Shown here piece after piece: positions 1 to 6,981 of a DNA stretch of 13,013 bases. This DNA is from Candidatus Aenigmatarchaeota archaeon. GTDB taxonomy: Archaea; Aenigmatarchaeota; Aenigmatarchaeia; QMZP01. The notes under the pieces are model-generated. The model made no database searches. It was not told where the DNA came from and worked only from the letters and a program-made list of their open reading frames with translations. The DNA lies in NCBI GenBank assembly GCA_016202785.1, contig JACQOC010000040.1, forward strand, positions 1 to 13,013. Direction: 5' to 3'. The first letter of the stretch is position 1. Every line of letters begins with the position of its first letter. Position numbers and translations under genes: made by a program.

Positions 1-120
1 ACTGTATACCGACGTGTTACCGGTAAAAGTCTGCTCCCCTGCCAATTGCTGCGCACCTGACACTAGTAAAAAAGCAACAGAAGACACAATACTATTGTGA
101 AAATCAGAAGATTTTCGCAA
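1..120 (-). CDS. Probable secreted protein, N-terminal fragment (runs off left edge)
   Basis: Reading leftward from a TTG at 120, 40 codons stay open to the window edge and begin MRKSSDF. They form a plausible Sec signal peptide: basic start (R2, K3), hydrophobic core around residues 11-22 (IVSSVAFLLVSG), then polar AQQLAGEQ where cleavage could occur, and a Thr/Ser-rich stretch (TFTGNTSVYS) like the start of a surface or extracellular domain. An in-frame TGA lies 6 nt upstream of the TTG, so the start cannot be much earlier. A GTG at 87 is an alternative but would leave no basic residues before the hydrophobic core. The mature protein is outside the window and its function cannot be told. 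The rare start codon and the palindromes inside the first codons (85-116) are reasons for caution. Confidence 0.4.
   Translation of the reverse strand, partial: MRKSSDFHNSIVSSVAFLLVSGAQQLAGEQTFTGNTSVYS
85..116. repeat. Two abutting perfect palindromes
   Basis: CACAATA-C-TATTGTG (85-99) is a perfect 7-bp inverted repeat around one base. It is followed directly by GAAAATC-AGAA-GATTTTC (99-116), a perfect 7-bp inverted repeat with a 4-nt loop; they share the G at 99. They sit at the 5' end of the leftward secreted-protein gene. They could be operator sites or mRNA hairpins near its start, or chance. If they are operators, the GTG at 87 becomes the more likely start of that gene. Confidence 0.45.
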
Positions 121-380
121 CGGTCATTGAATGTCTTTGTCACACACAGGTGCTGCCATCGGCCGATGCTATGCATCAGACGAGCGGTGAACAGGGAAAT
201 ATGAAGGCCGCATGACTTGTGACATGTGACCAAAATAAATTAGCGGCCAGCTTTCTTATAAGCTTGTGCGCTACATGTATCACATAAGTAATGGTTATGC
301 CTTTGGGCGTCGCCTATATGCTGGCCTATAGGTATGGCCAATTACTATAGTGCCATATAGACGCGCATGGCAATCACTGT
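121..380. other. Non-coding region between the lrp 3' end and the secreted-protein gene
   Basis: I find no convincing gene in these 260 nt; open frames on either strand are only a few codons to about 20 codons long. The stretch is richer in A+T than the genes. It should contain the lrp transcript end and the promoter of the leftward secreted gene. The best leftward TATA-like strings are around 235-242 (AATTTATT on the minus strand) and 254-261 (TTATAAG), both far from the proposed start at 120. Short palindromes are scattered through it, for example ATCGGCCGAT at 158-167. No tRNA or other known RNA fold was recognised. Confidence 0.5.
314..360. repeat. Cluster of CTATA/TATAG boxes downstream of lrp
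   Basis: CTATA or its complement TATAG occurs four times in 47 bp: CTATA at 314, the palindrome CCTATAGG at 325-332, CTATAG at 345-350 and TATAG at 356-360. The last two form an inverted repeat CTATA-N6-TATAG. They lie just past the lrp stop codon. They may be a repeated protein-binding element or part of a transcription end. Low-complexity coincidence is also possible. Confidence 0.3.
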
Positions 381-791
381 TCAGGAAATCTTCAGCACCA
401 CCAGGCTTTCTGTCCGGAGCACGCCCCTAGTGGTGCGGATGCGCTCAATCACCTGGTTGAAGCGCTCCGAGGTCGGGCAGGTCACTTCCATGGCCACGTC
501 CCACTCGCCCGACACCTCGAGGAACTTCTTGATTTCCTTCATCCGGCTCAGCTCCGCGATGATGCTGTCGGTCGGCATGGAAGGCTGGGTGTCCAACAGG
601 ACGATGGCCCGGAACAGGCTCTTGCCGCCGACCACCACCGTGAAGCGCTGGATGGCGCCGCTTTTCAGCAGGCGTTCTATGCGGTTCCGCACCGTGCCTT
701 CCGAGATGCGCAGCTTGCGCGCCAAATCCGTATTACTCTGGCGGGCATCCTGCTCAAGCAGTTCCAGCAGCCGCTGGTCGGTGCGGTCCAT
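381..791 (-). CDS. Lrp/AsnC-family transcriptional regulator
   Basis: A 136-residue protein of standard Lrp/AsnC length. Residues 1-55 form the N-terminal winged helix-turn-helix: MDRTDQRLLELLEQDAR followed by the recognition region NTDLARKLRISEGTVRNRI, the typical AsnC-type HTH. Residues 62-136 form the effector-binding RAM domain, with the family pattern GEWDVAMEV near residues 95-103 and a closing strand LRTESLVVLKIS. These proteins are octamers or dimers that bind AT-rich DNA and often sense amino acids; Sulfolobus LysM, which controls lysine biosynthesis genes, belongs to the family. Here it is divergent from an eight-gene lysine operon across a 108-nt AT-rich gap, so it most likely regulates that operon and itself, perhaps with lysine as effector. 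The family call is firm. The target and ligand are inferred from position, so no LysM symbol is assigned. Confidence 0.93.
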   Translation of the reverse strand: MDRTDQRLLELLEQDARQSNTDLARKLRISEGTVRNRIERLLKSGAIQRFTVVVGGKSLFRAIVLLDTQPSMPTDSIIAELSRMKEIKKFLEVSGEWDVAMEVTCPTSERFNQVIERIRTTRGVLRTESLVVLKIS

Positions 792-803
792 ATTTGATTT
801 TCG

Positions 804-816
804 TAATTTTTTTATG
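804..816 (-). promoter_or_regulatory. Probable lrp TATA-like element
   Basis: On the minus strand this reads CATAAAAAAATTA, an A/T run whose leading part (CATAAAA, 810-816) is centred about 22 nt upstream of the lrp ATG. That is close to the position of an archaeal TATA box for a leaderless or nearly leaderless transcript. No Shine-Dalgarno sequence is seen directly before the start, which fits leaderless expression. Confidence 0.45.
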
Positions 817-833
817 TTTTCCTCAATTAAAGT

Positions 834-862
834 GCAATATAATTAATTTATTCGCAATATAT
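834..862. repeat. GCAATATA direct repeat in the lrp-dapA promoter gap
   Basis: GCAATATA occurs at 834-841 and again at 854-861, exactly 20 bp apart start to start, so both copies lie on nearly the same face of the helix. The second copy runs into the presumed dapA TATA box. An inverted pair AATTAA (825-830) and TTAATT (843-848) overlaps the first copy. Lrp-family dimers often bind such AT-rich phased or inverted sites, so this is a candidate operator for the neighbouring regulator. The assignment rests only on pattern and position. Confidence 0.4.
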
Positions 863-896
863 TTAAGCTTTTATGCCCAATGTAATCGTCGGTGAT
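856..896 (+). promoter_or_regulatory. dapA operon promoter (TATA-like box) and Shine-Dalgarno
   Basis: AATATATTTA (856-865) is a good archaeal TATA-like box. Transcription would be expected to begin about 25 nt downstream, near 885-888. GGTGAT at 891-896 matches the archaeal anti-Shine-Dalgarno sequence and lies 3 nt before the ATG at 900. Together they decide the dapA start: an in-frame ATG at 873 lies only 8 nt past the box, upstream of the expected transcription start, so it is very unlikely to be translated. Confidence 0.6.
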
Positions 897-899
897 GCT

Positions 900-1934
900 A
901 TGGACTGGAACGGCGCCTACACGGCCCTGGTGACCCCGTTTGCCGGGGGCGGTTTAGATGCGGAAGCCTTCGTGCGCAATGTGCAGTTCCAGAACGAGAA
1001 CGGCATAGCGGGCATGGTGGTTTGCGGCACCACGGGCGAAAGCCCGACGCTTTCAATCCAGGAAAAGCGCCGCCTGTTCGAGCTCTTGGCCGAGCGCGGC
1101 ACCGGCATAAGGATTGCCGGCACCGGCGGCAACAACACCGCCGAAACAGCCAGCAAGACCGCGGCTGCCCAGGAGCTGGGCTACGAGGCCGCATTGCTGG
1201 TCGACTGTTATTACAACGGGCCGTCATCGATGGAGCTCAGGCAGGAATATTATTCCGCCGTTGCCGGCCGTTTTCCCGAGCTGCAGCTCATCCCCTACGT
1301 CATCCCGGGCCGCTCCGGCTGCGAACTGGCGGTCGAGGATCTTGCCATCCTGGCCGGACAGCATGCCAACATAACCGCAGTGAAGGAAGCCACCGGCAAC
1401 CTGGAGCGCATGCGGCGCACCCGGCAATTGTGCGGCAGCGGCTTTGCGATATTCAGCGGCGACGACGACAAGACCCTGGCCATGCTGGCCGATCCGGCCA
1501 TCCGTGCCGCCGGCGTCATCTCGGTCGCCAGCAATGTCGTGCCGAAGGCGGTCGCGCAACTGTGCAGCCTGGCCAGCACCGGCGACGTGGAGCAGGCCCG
1601 GCAGCTGAACGAAGCGCTGTCGCCGCTATTTTCCGTGATAACCGTCAAGACCGTGGAGAGCGTGCGGGTGAACGGCAGCGCGCTGCAGGTGGCGCAGAAG
1701 TTCCGCAATCCCTTGCCGTATAAAGTGCTTATGAACGGCCTGGGCATTCCGGCCGGCCCGTGCCGCCAGCCCTTGGGCCGCATGTCGAAGGCCGGCGTGG
1801 CGCAGGTGCGGCAAGCGGCGCGCATAACCTGGGAACGGAACCCGGAACTGCTGGAGCCGCTGCAGGAATTCTACGGCGTCGACATCGCGGAACGGATCGC
1901 TAGCGACGCGCACTGGAGCACGCACTATGGCTAA
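900..1934 (+). CDS. dapA: 4-hydroxy-tetrahydrodipicolinate synthase (DHDPS)
   Basis: Condenses pyruvate with L-aspartate-4-semialdehyde, the first committed step of the diaminopimelate route to lysine, in the cytoplasm. The 344-residue product is a DapA/NAL-family TIM barrel. Visible signatures: GAYTALVTPF at 5-14, the GTTGES loop (T44, T45), YYN with Y105, the catalytic tyrosine Y133 in YVIPGRSG, and the Schiff-base lysine K162 in VKEATGNL. All key residues of the family are present. The start at 900 is chosen from the Shine-Dalgarno and promoter positions and because it places the family's usual N-terminal motif correctly. The protein is about 45 residues longer than the usual 290-300; the extra part is at the C terminus, ending in ELLEPLQEFYGVDIAERI, and its role is unknown. 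First gene of the operon; its end overlaps dapB by 8 nt. Confidence 0.93.
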   Translation: MDWNGAYTALVTPFAGGGLDAEAFVRNVQFQNENGIAGMVVCGTTGESPTLSIQEKRRLFELLAERGTGIRIAGTGGNNTAETASKTAAAQELGYEAALLVDCYYNGPSSMELRQEYYSAVAGRFPELQLIPYVIPGRSGCELAVEDLAILAGQHANITAVKEATGNLERMRRTRQLCGSGFAIFSGDDDKTLAMLADPAIRAAGVISVASNVVPKAVAQLCSLASTGDVEQARQLNEALSPLFSVITVKTVESVRVNGSALQVAQKFRNPLPYKVLMNGLGIPAGPCRQPLGRMSKAGVAQVRQAARITWERNPELLEPLQEFYGVDIAERIASDAHWSTHYG

Positions 1935-2649
1935 GCTGCGAATAGCGCTGGCCGGCCTCGGCCGGATGGGCCGGGCGGTATTTGACGAAGCGATGGCATC
2001 AACCGACTTTGAAATCGTGGCCGGCGTGGATAGCAACAACCCGGGTTTGGCGGGCCTTGCGTACTTCCAGCCACAGGATTTGGAACAAGCCCTGGCCGGC
2101 TGCGACCTAGTGATAGATTTCTCCTCGCCGGAATTCGCAGTGCAGGTAGCGGAAACCGCCGCCCGGCTCGGCAAGAATTTCCTCATCGGCACCACCGCCA
2201 TCCCGGCCGAAGGGATGCAGCGCATCGAACAGGCAGCCAGGGACGGGAACGTCAGCGGCATGGTCGCCGCCAACTTCTCGGTCGGGGTCGCCGCGTTCTT
2301 CGTGGTCGCGCAGCAGGCCGCGCGGCTGCTGGCCAGCTATGACGCTGAAATCGTTGAGGCGCACCATGGCGCCAAGCGCGACGCGCCGAGCGGCACGGCG
2401 CTCCGGCTGGCCGCAGCCGTCCGGGCGCAGCGGCCGCAGGGCGGCGGCCCCAAGCTGCACAGCATCCGCGCCGGCCAGATCGTCGGCGAGCATTCCATAC
2501 TGTTCGCCGGCAACAACGAGGTCATCGAGATCCGGCATTCTGCCATCTCCCGGCAATGCTTCGCCGCCGGCTGCCTGGCGTGCGCGCGCTGGCTCGCCGG
2601 CCGGAAAGACGGCAGGCTCCATTCGGTGCAGGACGCGATCGGGACTTGA
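1927..2649 (+). CDS. dapB: 4-hydroxy-tetrahydrodipicolinate reductase
   Basis: NAD(P)H-dependent reduction of the DapA product to tetrahydrodipicolinate. The 240-residue protein opens with a Rossmann nucleotide-binding motif (ALAGLGRMGRAV, G10/G12/G15), followed by the family strings LVIDFSSPE (61-69), GTTAIP (88-93) and AANFSVGV (114-121). The catalytic signature HHGAKRDAPSGTAL lies at 146-159, with H146, H147 and K150 corresponding to the catalytic His pair and Lys of E. coli DapB. The C-terminal part (GEHSILF, EVIEIRHSAISRQCFAAG) is typical of the tetramerising domain. It is somewhat shorter than the common 265-273 residues, mainly in the loops. GGAG at 1915-1918 precedes the ATG with 8-nt spacing. 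Overlaps dapA by 8 nt and ends 1 nt before lysC, so translational coupling is likely. Confidence 0.94.
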   Translation: MAKLRIALAGLGRMGRAVFDEAMASTDFEIVAGVDSNNPGLAGLAYFQPQDLEQALAGCDLVIDFSSPEFAVQVAETAARLGKNFLIGTTAIPAEGMQRIEQAARDGNVSGMVAANFSVGVAAFFVVAQQAARLLASYDAEIVEAHHGAKRDAPSGTALRLAAAVRAQRPQGGGPKLHSIRAGQIVGEHSILFAGNNEVIEIRHSAISRQCFAAGCLACARWLAGRKDGRLHSVQDAIGT

Positions 2650-2650
2650 C

Positions 2651-4006
2651 ATGCGTGCGGTCATGAAGTTCGGCGGCGGCATCCTCACTGATGCCGGAAG
2701 CTTGGAGCGGCTGGCCGCCATAGTGCAATCCAGGGCGAAGCGCAGCAACGTGCTGGTGGTCTCGGCGGTGAACGGCGTCACCGACCGGCTGATCGCGTTC
2801 CTGGACGGCGGGGTGGATGATGAGGGCAGCGTAGAACGGTTCATCGACGAAACCGCCAGCCGGCACGAAATCATGCTGGCCGGCATAACCGCGGATGCGG
2901 CGTTCGCGGACAGCATCCGCAAACTCGGCCGCCTGCTGTACGGCATCTGCTACACGCAGGAGGTGTCGGAACGCATCCGCAATTTGGCGCTGTCGTTCGG
3001 CGAGCGCCTGGCCGCCATCATGGTGGCGCGCAAGCTGGCGGCCAGCGGGATAAAAGCTCGGGAGCTGTTTGCGGAACAGGCCGGGATTGTCGCAGCAGCT
3101 GGTCTGGCCAGCGGAGCCTGCCGGTTTGCCGAGACCAGGCAGAATATCGGCACGATAACCGGCCTGTTGAACCAAGGTATTGTGCCAGTCATTACCGGCT
3201 TCTACGGCATCGACGCCAACGGCGATGTCGTGCTGTTCGGCCGCGGCGGCACCGATTACTCGGCCGGCATAATGGCCAAAGTGCTGGACGCCGACCTGCT
3301 GGAGGTCTGGAAGGATGTGCCGGGCTTCCTGTCCGCCGATCCCAAGCTGATACCGCAAGCGCGCAAGCTGGATGAGATCTCATTCAGCGAAGCCGAGGAG
3401 TTAGGCTATTTTGGCGCGAAGATATTGCACCCCAGAACCATCGACTGCATCCGCGGCACCAAAGTGACTGCCCACATCTGCAATTTCTTTGACCCGGACG
3501 CCAGGGGCACGCGCATCGTGGCCAAGCGCCAGCGCCGCAACCGGGTAAGCTCGGTGTCGTGCAAGGACGGCATCTGTGTGATATCGGTTGCCAGCGGCGC
3601 CATGGTTGGTGTCCCTGGCGTGCTGGGCCGGCTGTTCGGCACGCTGGCCGAGAGCGGCATAGTGGTTGACGCGGTCTCCACTTCCCAAGTGGCCATAGCG
3701 TTTACCATTGACCGGCATGATTTGCCGAACGCGCTGCAAGTTTTGGGCCAGCTCCAGGGCTCGATTATCGAAAGCGTGCAAGTGTTTGAAAACGCAGCGC
3801 TGATCGGCATTGTCGGGGAGGAGTTCATGGCCAATGATGGTATGGCCGCAAGGATACTGTCCAGCGTGGCGCAGGCCGGCGTGCGGCCGCTCATGATCCT
3901 TGACCCGGCATCCAACAACAGCATCTCGCTGGTGACGAAGTCGGCCGACGCGCAAAAGGCGGCCCGGGCCATCTACTCTTCCCTGGGCCTGGGGGACGCC
4001 GCATGA
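2651..4006 (+). CDS. lysC: Aspartate kinase, monofunctional with two ACT domains
   Basis: Phosphorylates L-aspartate, the entry step to the aspartate amino-acid family. The 451-residue protein has an amino-acid-kinase domain (about 1-290) followed by two ACT domains (about 305-370 and 375-445). Landmarks: KFGGG at 6-10 (usual motif KFGGT), SFGERLAA, GRGGTDYSAG, WKDVPGFLSADPK and ELGYFGAKILHPRTI. No homoserine dehydrogenase domain follows. ACT domains in this family bind lysine or threonine as feedback inhibitors; in this operon lysine is the likely effector. Start: the ATG at 2651 directly follows the dapB stop and gives the family N terminus. The frame stays open upstream inside dapB but that part is not kinase-like. 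M5 (2663) is a possible alternative. Overlaps asd by ATGA. Oddity: Gly replaces the usual Thr after KFGG. Confidence 0.94.
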   Translation: MRAVMKFGGGILTDAGSLERLAAIVQSRAKRSNVLVVSAVNGVTDRLIAFLDGGVDDEGSVERFIDETASRHEIMLAGITADAAFADSIRKLGRLLYGICYTQEVSERIRNLALSFGERLAAIMVARKLAASGIKARELFAEQAGIVAAAGLASGACRFAETRQNIGTITGLLNQGIVPVITGFYGIDANGDVVLFGRGGTDYSAGIMAKVLDADLLEVWKDVPGFLSADPKLIPQARKLDEISFSEAEELGYFGAKILHPRTIDCIRGTKVTAHICNFFDPDARGTRIVAKRQRRNRVSSVSCKDGICVISVASGAMVGVPGVLGRLFGTLAESGIVVDAVSTSQVAIAFTIDRHDLPNALQVLGQLQGSIIESVQVFENAALIGIVGEEFMANDGMAARILSSVAQAGVRPLMILDPASNNSISLVTKSADAQKAARAIYSSLGLGDAA

Positions 4007-5049
4007 CCAAGGTTGCCGTGCTTGGCGCTACCGGCATGGTCGGCCAGCGCTTCGTGCAGCTACTGGAAAACCATCCGTGGTTTGAAACTGTTTGCCTGGC
4101 CGCATCGGACGCTTCCAAAGGGAAGCAGTATGGGCCGGCCGGCAACTGGGTGCTGGACACGGAAATGCCGGAGTTTGCCGGCGGCATGGCGGTTTCAGGT
4201 TGCACTGCCAAAGAGGTTGCGGACAGCGGCGCCGAGCTCGCTTTTTCGGCACTGCCGTCCGACGTCGCGCTGCGGGTGGAAAAAGAGTTAGCTGCCGCCG
4301 GCATCGGCGTGGTGTCCAAGGCGGCCGCGCACCGCATGGACGCAGACGTACCATTGCTGATTCCCGAAGTCAATCCGGAGCATATCGGGCTGATAGAGGC
4401 TCAGCGGCAAAACCGGAATTGGGCCGGCTTCATCTCTTCTGACCCGAACTGCTCCACTTGCCAGCTGGCCCTGGCGCTCAAACCATTGCAGCAGTTCGGG
4501 CCGCAGCAAATCATCGTCACCACTATGCAAGCGGTGAGCGGCGCCGGGTTTCCCGGCGTGCCATCACTGGCCATCCAGAACAACGCCATCCCGTTCATCA
4601 ATGGCGAGGAGGAGAAGATGGAAATGGAGCTGGCTAAGATGCTCGGCACGTTGGAAAACGGCGCAGTAAGACATGCAAACATGGAGGTCATCGCTTCCTG
4701 CAACCGCGTCAATACCCAGGAAGGCCACCTGGAAAGCGTGGCCATCGAGTTTGCCGACCGGCCAAGCCTGGCGGACATCGCGCAGGCCTTGGAACAGTTT
4801 CGCGGCGCGCCGCAGCAGCTGGGCCTGCCCACCGCCCCAACGCAACCGATCGTGGTAAGAGCAGAACCTGACCGGCCGCAGCCGCGCAAGGACTGGAGTG
4901 CCGGCAACGGCATGAGTGTCACGGTCGGCCGGCTCCGGCAGAAAGGCAGCTATACGCTGTTCTCATGCCTGGCATCCAACACCATCCGGGGCGCGGCCGG
5001 CAACGGCATACTGCACGCCGAGCTGCTGCACAAGAGAGGCTACATCTGA
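4003..5049 (+). CDS. asd: Aspartate-semialdehyde dehydrogenase, archaeal/fungal-type
   Basis: Reduces aspartyl phosphate to L-aspartate-4-semialdehyde with NADPH, supplying the DapA substrate. The 348-residue protein has the N-terminal cofactor motif AVLGATGMVGQRF (5-17), the catalytic cysteine C150 in SSDPNCSTCQLAL, the loop GAGFPGVPS and the catalytic histidine H242 in RVNTQEGHLESV. Length and the NCSTCQ and GEEEKMEMEL strings match the archaeal/fungal class rather than the E. coli class. It shares a 4-nt ATGA overlap with lysC, and ends 1 nt before dapD. The product would also feed threonine and methionine synthesis, but its position ties expression here to lysine. Confidence 0.95.
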   Translation: MTKVAVLGATGMVGQRFVQLLENHPWFETVCLAASDASKGKQYGPAGNWVLDTEMPEFAGGMAVSGCTAKEVADSGAELAFSALPSDVALRVEKELAAAGIGVVSKAAAHRMDADVPLLIPEVNPEHIGLIEAQRQNRNWAGFISSDPNCSTCQLALALKPLQQFGPQQIIVTTMQAVSGAGFPGVPSLAIQNNAIPFINGEEEKMEMELAKMLGTLENGAVRHANMEVIASCNRVNTQEGHLESVAIEFADRPSLADIAQALEQFRGAPQQLGLPTAPTQPIVVRAEPDRPQPRKDWSAGNGMSVTVGRLRQKGSYTLFSCLASNTIRGAAGNGILHAELLHKRGYI

Positions 5050-5050
5050 C

Positions 5051-5872
5051 ATGACCTCAGAAACAGCATTGCGAGCAGAGGTTGAAAACGCATACGACAG
5101 CGGAGCGGCAGCAAGCGGCCTGCTAGAAGCGTTCCTGAAAGCGCTGGACTGCGGCCAAGTGCGTGCGGCGCAGCCGGCCGGCAGCGGCTGGCAGGTCAAT
5201 GCGTGGGTGAAGAAAGGCATTCTGCTCGCGTTCCGGGCCAGCAAAGTTGTTGAGATGGAATTTGCCGGGAACAGTTTTTTCGACAAGCAGGCCTTTCCGC
5301 TGAAACACATTGCATTGGATGACGGCATCCGGTTGGTGCCCGGCGGCTCGGCCATCAGGAAAGGCGCATTCCTTGGCAAGGGTGTAGTCATCATGCCGCC
5401 CACTTACGTCAATGTCGGCGCTTATGTGGATAGCTCCACCATGCTCGACTCGCACGTCTTGATCGGCTCTTGCGCGCAAGTCGGCAATAGCGTGCATGTG
5501 AGCGCCGGTGTCCAGGTAGGTGGCGTGCTGGAGCCGGTCGGTAGCTTGCCGGTCATCGTCGAGGACCACGCTTTCATCGGCGGCAATTGCGGTCTGTTCA
5601 GCGGCGTGCTGGTGCGAAAAGGAGCGGTGTTGGCACCGGGCCTGCAGCTCACGCCATCGGTACCGCTTTATGATTGCGTCAATGAAACAGTTTTGGCACC
5701 GGAAAACGGCCGGTTGGAGGTGCCGGAAAATGCGGTCGTGGTTCCGGGCGTACGGATGCGGGACAGCGCTTTCGCGCAACGCAATCGCCTGGGCAGCCAG
5801 GCCGCGCTCATCGTCAAGTACCGGGACGGCAAGACCGATGCTGCGGTTGCGCTGGAAGAGGGGTTGCGATGA
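5051..5872 (+). CDS. dapD: 2,3,4,5-tetrahydropyridine-2,6-dicarboxylate N-succinyltransferase
   Basis: Transfers succinyl from succinyl-CoA to ring-opened tetrahydrodipicolinate, defining the succinylase branch. At 273 residues it has the E. coli DapD length. An alpha-helical N-terminal domain (1-95; includes WQVNAWVKKGILLAF) is followed by left-handed beta-helix hexapeptide repeats (about 105-240): RLVPGGSAIRKGAFLG, PTYVNVGAYVDSSTMLDSH, IGSCAQVG, VGGVLEP and IVEDHAFIGGNCGLFSG. A short C-terminal segment follows. The trimer is the family norm. The start at 5051 is right after the asd stop; the frame extends upstream inside asd but without family similarity. Overlaps dapC by 4 nt. DapD is mainly a bacterial enzyme, so its presence in an archaeal-looking genome suggests lateral origin of at least part of the operon. 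Confidence 0.95.
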   Translation: MTSETALRAEVENAYDSGAAASGLLEAFLKALDCGQVRAAQPAGSGWQVNAWVKKGILLAFRASKVVEMEFAGNSFFDKQAFPLKHIALDDGIRLVPGGSAIRKGAFLGKGVVIMPPTYVNVGAYVDSSTMLDSHVLIGSCAQVGNSVHVSAGVQVGGVLEPVGSLPVIVEDHAFIGGNCGLFSGVLVRKGAVLAPGLQLTPSVPLYDCVNETVLAPENGRLEVPENAVVVPGVRMRDSAFAQRNRLGSQAALIVKYRDGKTDAAVALEEGLR

Positions 5873-6981
5873 TGCTGCCCGCCAGCCGCATGGGGCAGGT
5901 GCGGAAATCGCTATTGCGCACTTATGCCGAGAAGGCGCCGAACGGCGCGATAAACCTCGGGCTTGGCCAGCTCGAATTTCCCTTGCCGGAGTCGGTGCGG
6001 CAGGCCGGCATCCGGGCCTTGCAGGATGGCCACACTAGGTACTCGCCCAACGCCGGGTTCGCCGAACTGCGGCAGCTGGTGGCGGAAAACTGCAACGCGG
6101 AGCGCGGAACGGATTTCACCGCCGGCAACGTCATAATCAACTGCGGGGCGGAGGAAGCGCTGTTCGCCGCGCTGTTCGCGCTGGTCGACCAGGGCGACAA
6201 GGCCGTCATTTTGGAGCCGGCCTATCCGGCCTACGCGCCGATATTGCAGGCGCTCGGGGCGCAGGTGAACATGGTCAGGATGGCCGAAGCTGGCATCGAT
6301 TTCACCCGGCTGGAAAGCGCGGCCCGGGATGCCAAGGCGGTCATCCTCAACTTCCCGAACAACCCGACCGGCGCAATACTGCCCAAGAAGCAGGCCGCAG
6401 AGCTGGCCGCCTTGGCGGAACGACACGGCTTTGCCGTAATCTCGGACGAGGTGTACTCAGCTCTATACTATGAGGAACGGAACTTTTCGCCGGCCATCGG
6501 AACTGACCAGGCGATCATCATCGATGGCATCTCGAAACGGGCCAGCGCGGCCGGCCTGCGGCTGGGCTGGACCATCGCGCCGTTGTCAATCGCACGCCAG
6601 CTGGAAGCGGCCCACCAGTACCTAACCACCTGCGCCAGTTCGGTATCGCAGGCCGCGGCCATGGCGGCGCTGGCGGACAAACGGCATGAGCAGGCGTTCC
6701 GGCACGCGCTGCAGCAAAGACGGGATGCCATGTGGGACGAGTTCCGGCACTGGCAAGTGGGCAGGGCAGCAAAACCTGGCGGGGCTTTTTATTTCTTCCC
6801 GGATCTGTCCGAGCTTGGCTCTGGCACGGAGCTGGCCGACCAAGCGCTAGCAAATGGCGTGTCCGTCATACCTGGCGAGGCGTTTGGCAATGCCGGCAAC
6901 GGCCACTTGCGGCTGTCGTTTACCGCCGCCCCGGAAGAGATCAGGGAGGGCATGCGGCGCATCGCCGAGGCGATATTATGA
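5869..6981 (+). CDS. dapC: Succinyl-diaminopimelate aminotransferase (class I/II PLP enzyme)
   Basis: Predicted to transfer an amino group from glutamate to N-succinyl-2-amino-6-ketopimelate. The 370-residue fold-type I aminotransferase has NLGLGQLEFPLP (29-40), the PLP contacts N165 (NFPNNPTGAI), D193 and Y196 (SDEVYSALYY), the Schiff-base lysine K223 (SKRASAAGLRLGW) with R231 beside it, and the substrate-carboxylate arginine near the C terminus (HLRLSF). The class is certain. The substrate is inferred from its place between dapD and the desuccinylase gene, which also argues against DapL, an aminotransferase that bypasses those steps. Starts at ATGATG overlapping the dapD stop; ATG at 5869 or 5872 is equally possible. 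Ends in an ATGA overlap with lysA. Confidence 0.85.
   Translation: MMLPASRMGQVRKSLLRTYAEKAPNGAINLGLGQLEFPLPESVRQAGIRALQDGHTRYSPNAGFAELRQLVAENCNAERGTDFTAGNVIINCGAEEALFAALFALVDQGDKAVILEPAYPAYAPILQALGAQVNMVRMAEAGIDFTRLESAARDAKAVILNFPNNPTGAILPKKQAAELAALAERHGFAVISDEVYSALYYEERNFSPAIGTDQAIIIDGISKRASAAGLRLGWTIAPLSIARQLEAAHQYLTTCASSVSQAAAMAALADKRHEQAFRHALQQRRDAMWDEFRHWQVGRAAKPGGAFYFFPDLSELGSGTELADQALANGVSVIPGEAFGNAGNGHLRLSFTAAPEEIREGMRRIAEAIL

Noticed and set aside
121..235. Tiny leftward frames (12-18 codons) as leader peptides
   Set aside because: No ribosome site, no composition signal (such as Lys-rich runs) and no link to a regulated gene start.
367..846. Rightward open frame of 159 codons opposite lrp
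   Set aside because: It lies antisense to a clear Lrp/AsnC gene; its product is a Ser/Arg-rich composition artefact with no domain.
873..899. Upstream ATG at 873 as the dapA start
   Set aside because: It is only 8 nt after the TATA-like box, before the expected transcription start; ATG 900 has a GGTGAT ribosome site and the family N terminus.
792..899. Lysine riboswitch upstream of dapA
   Set aside because: The expected leader is only about 12-15 nt and the gap is too short and AT-rich for the large L-box fold.
2339..2650. N-terminal extension of the aspartate kinase frame inside dapB
   Set aside because: The added residues are dapB read in another frame, with no kinase similarity; ATG 2651 gives the family start.
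2107..3358. Long leftward open frames antisense to dapB and lysC (up to 279 codons)
   Set aside because: High GC keeps antisense frames open; the products are Arg/Ala/His-rich and match no family, while the plus-strand genes have intact catalytic motifs.
6732..6977. Extension of the decarboxylase frame into dapC
   Set aside because: It is out-of-frame dapC sequence; the ATGA overlap at 6978 gives the family start.
5869..6981. Assignment as DapL (LL-diaminopimelate aminotransferase)
   Set aside because: DapL bypasses DapD and DapE, both present in this operon, so the succinylated substrate is more likely.
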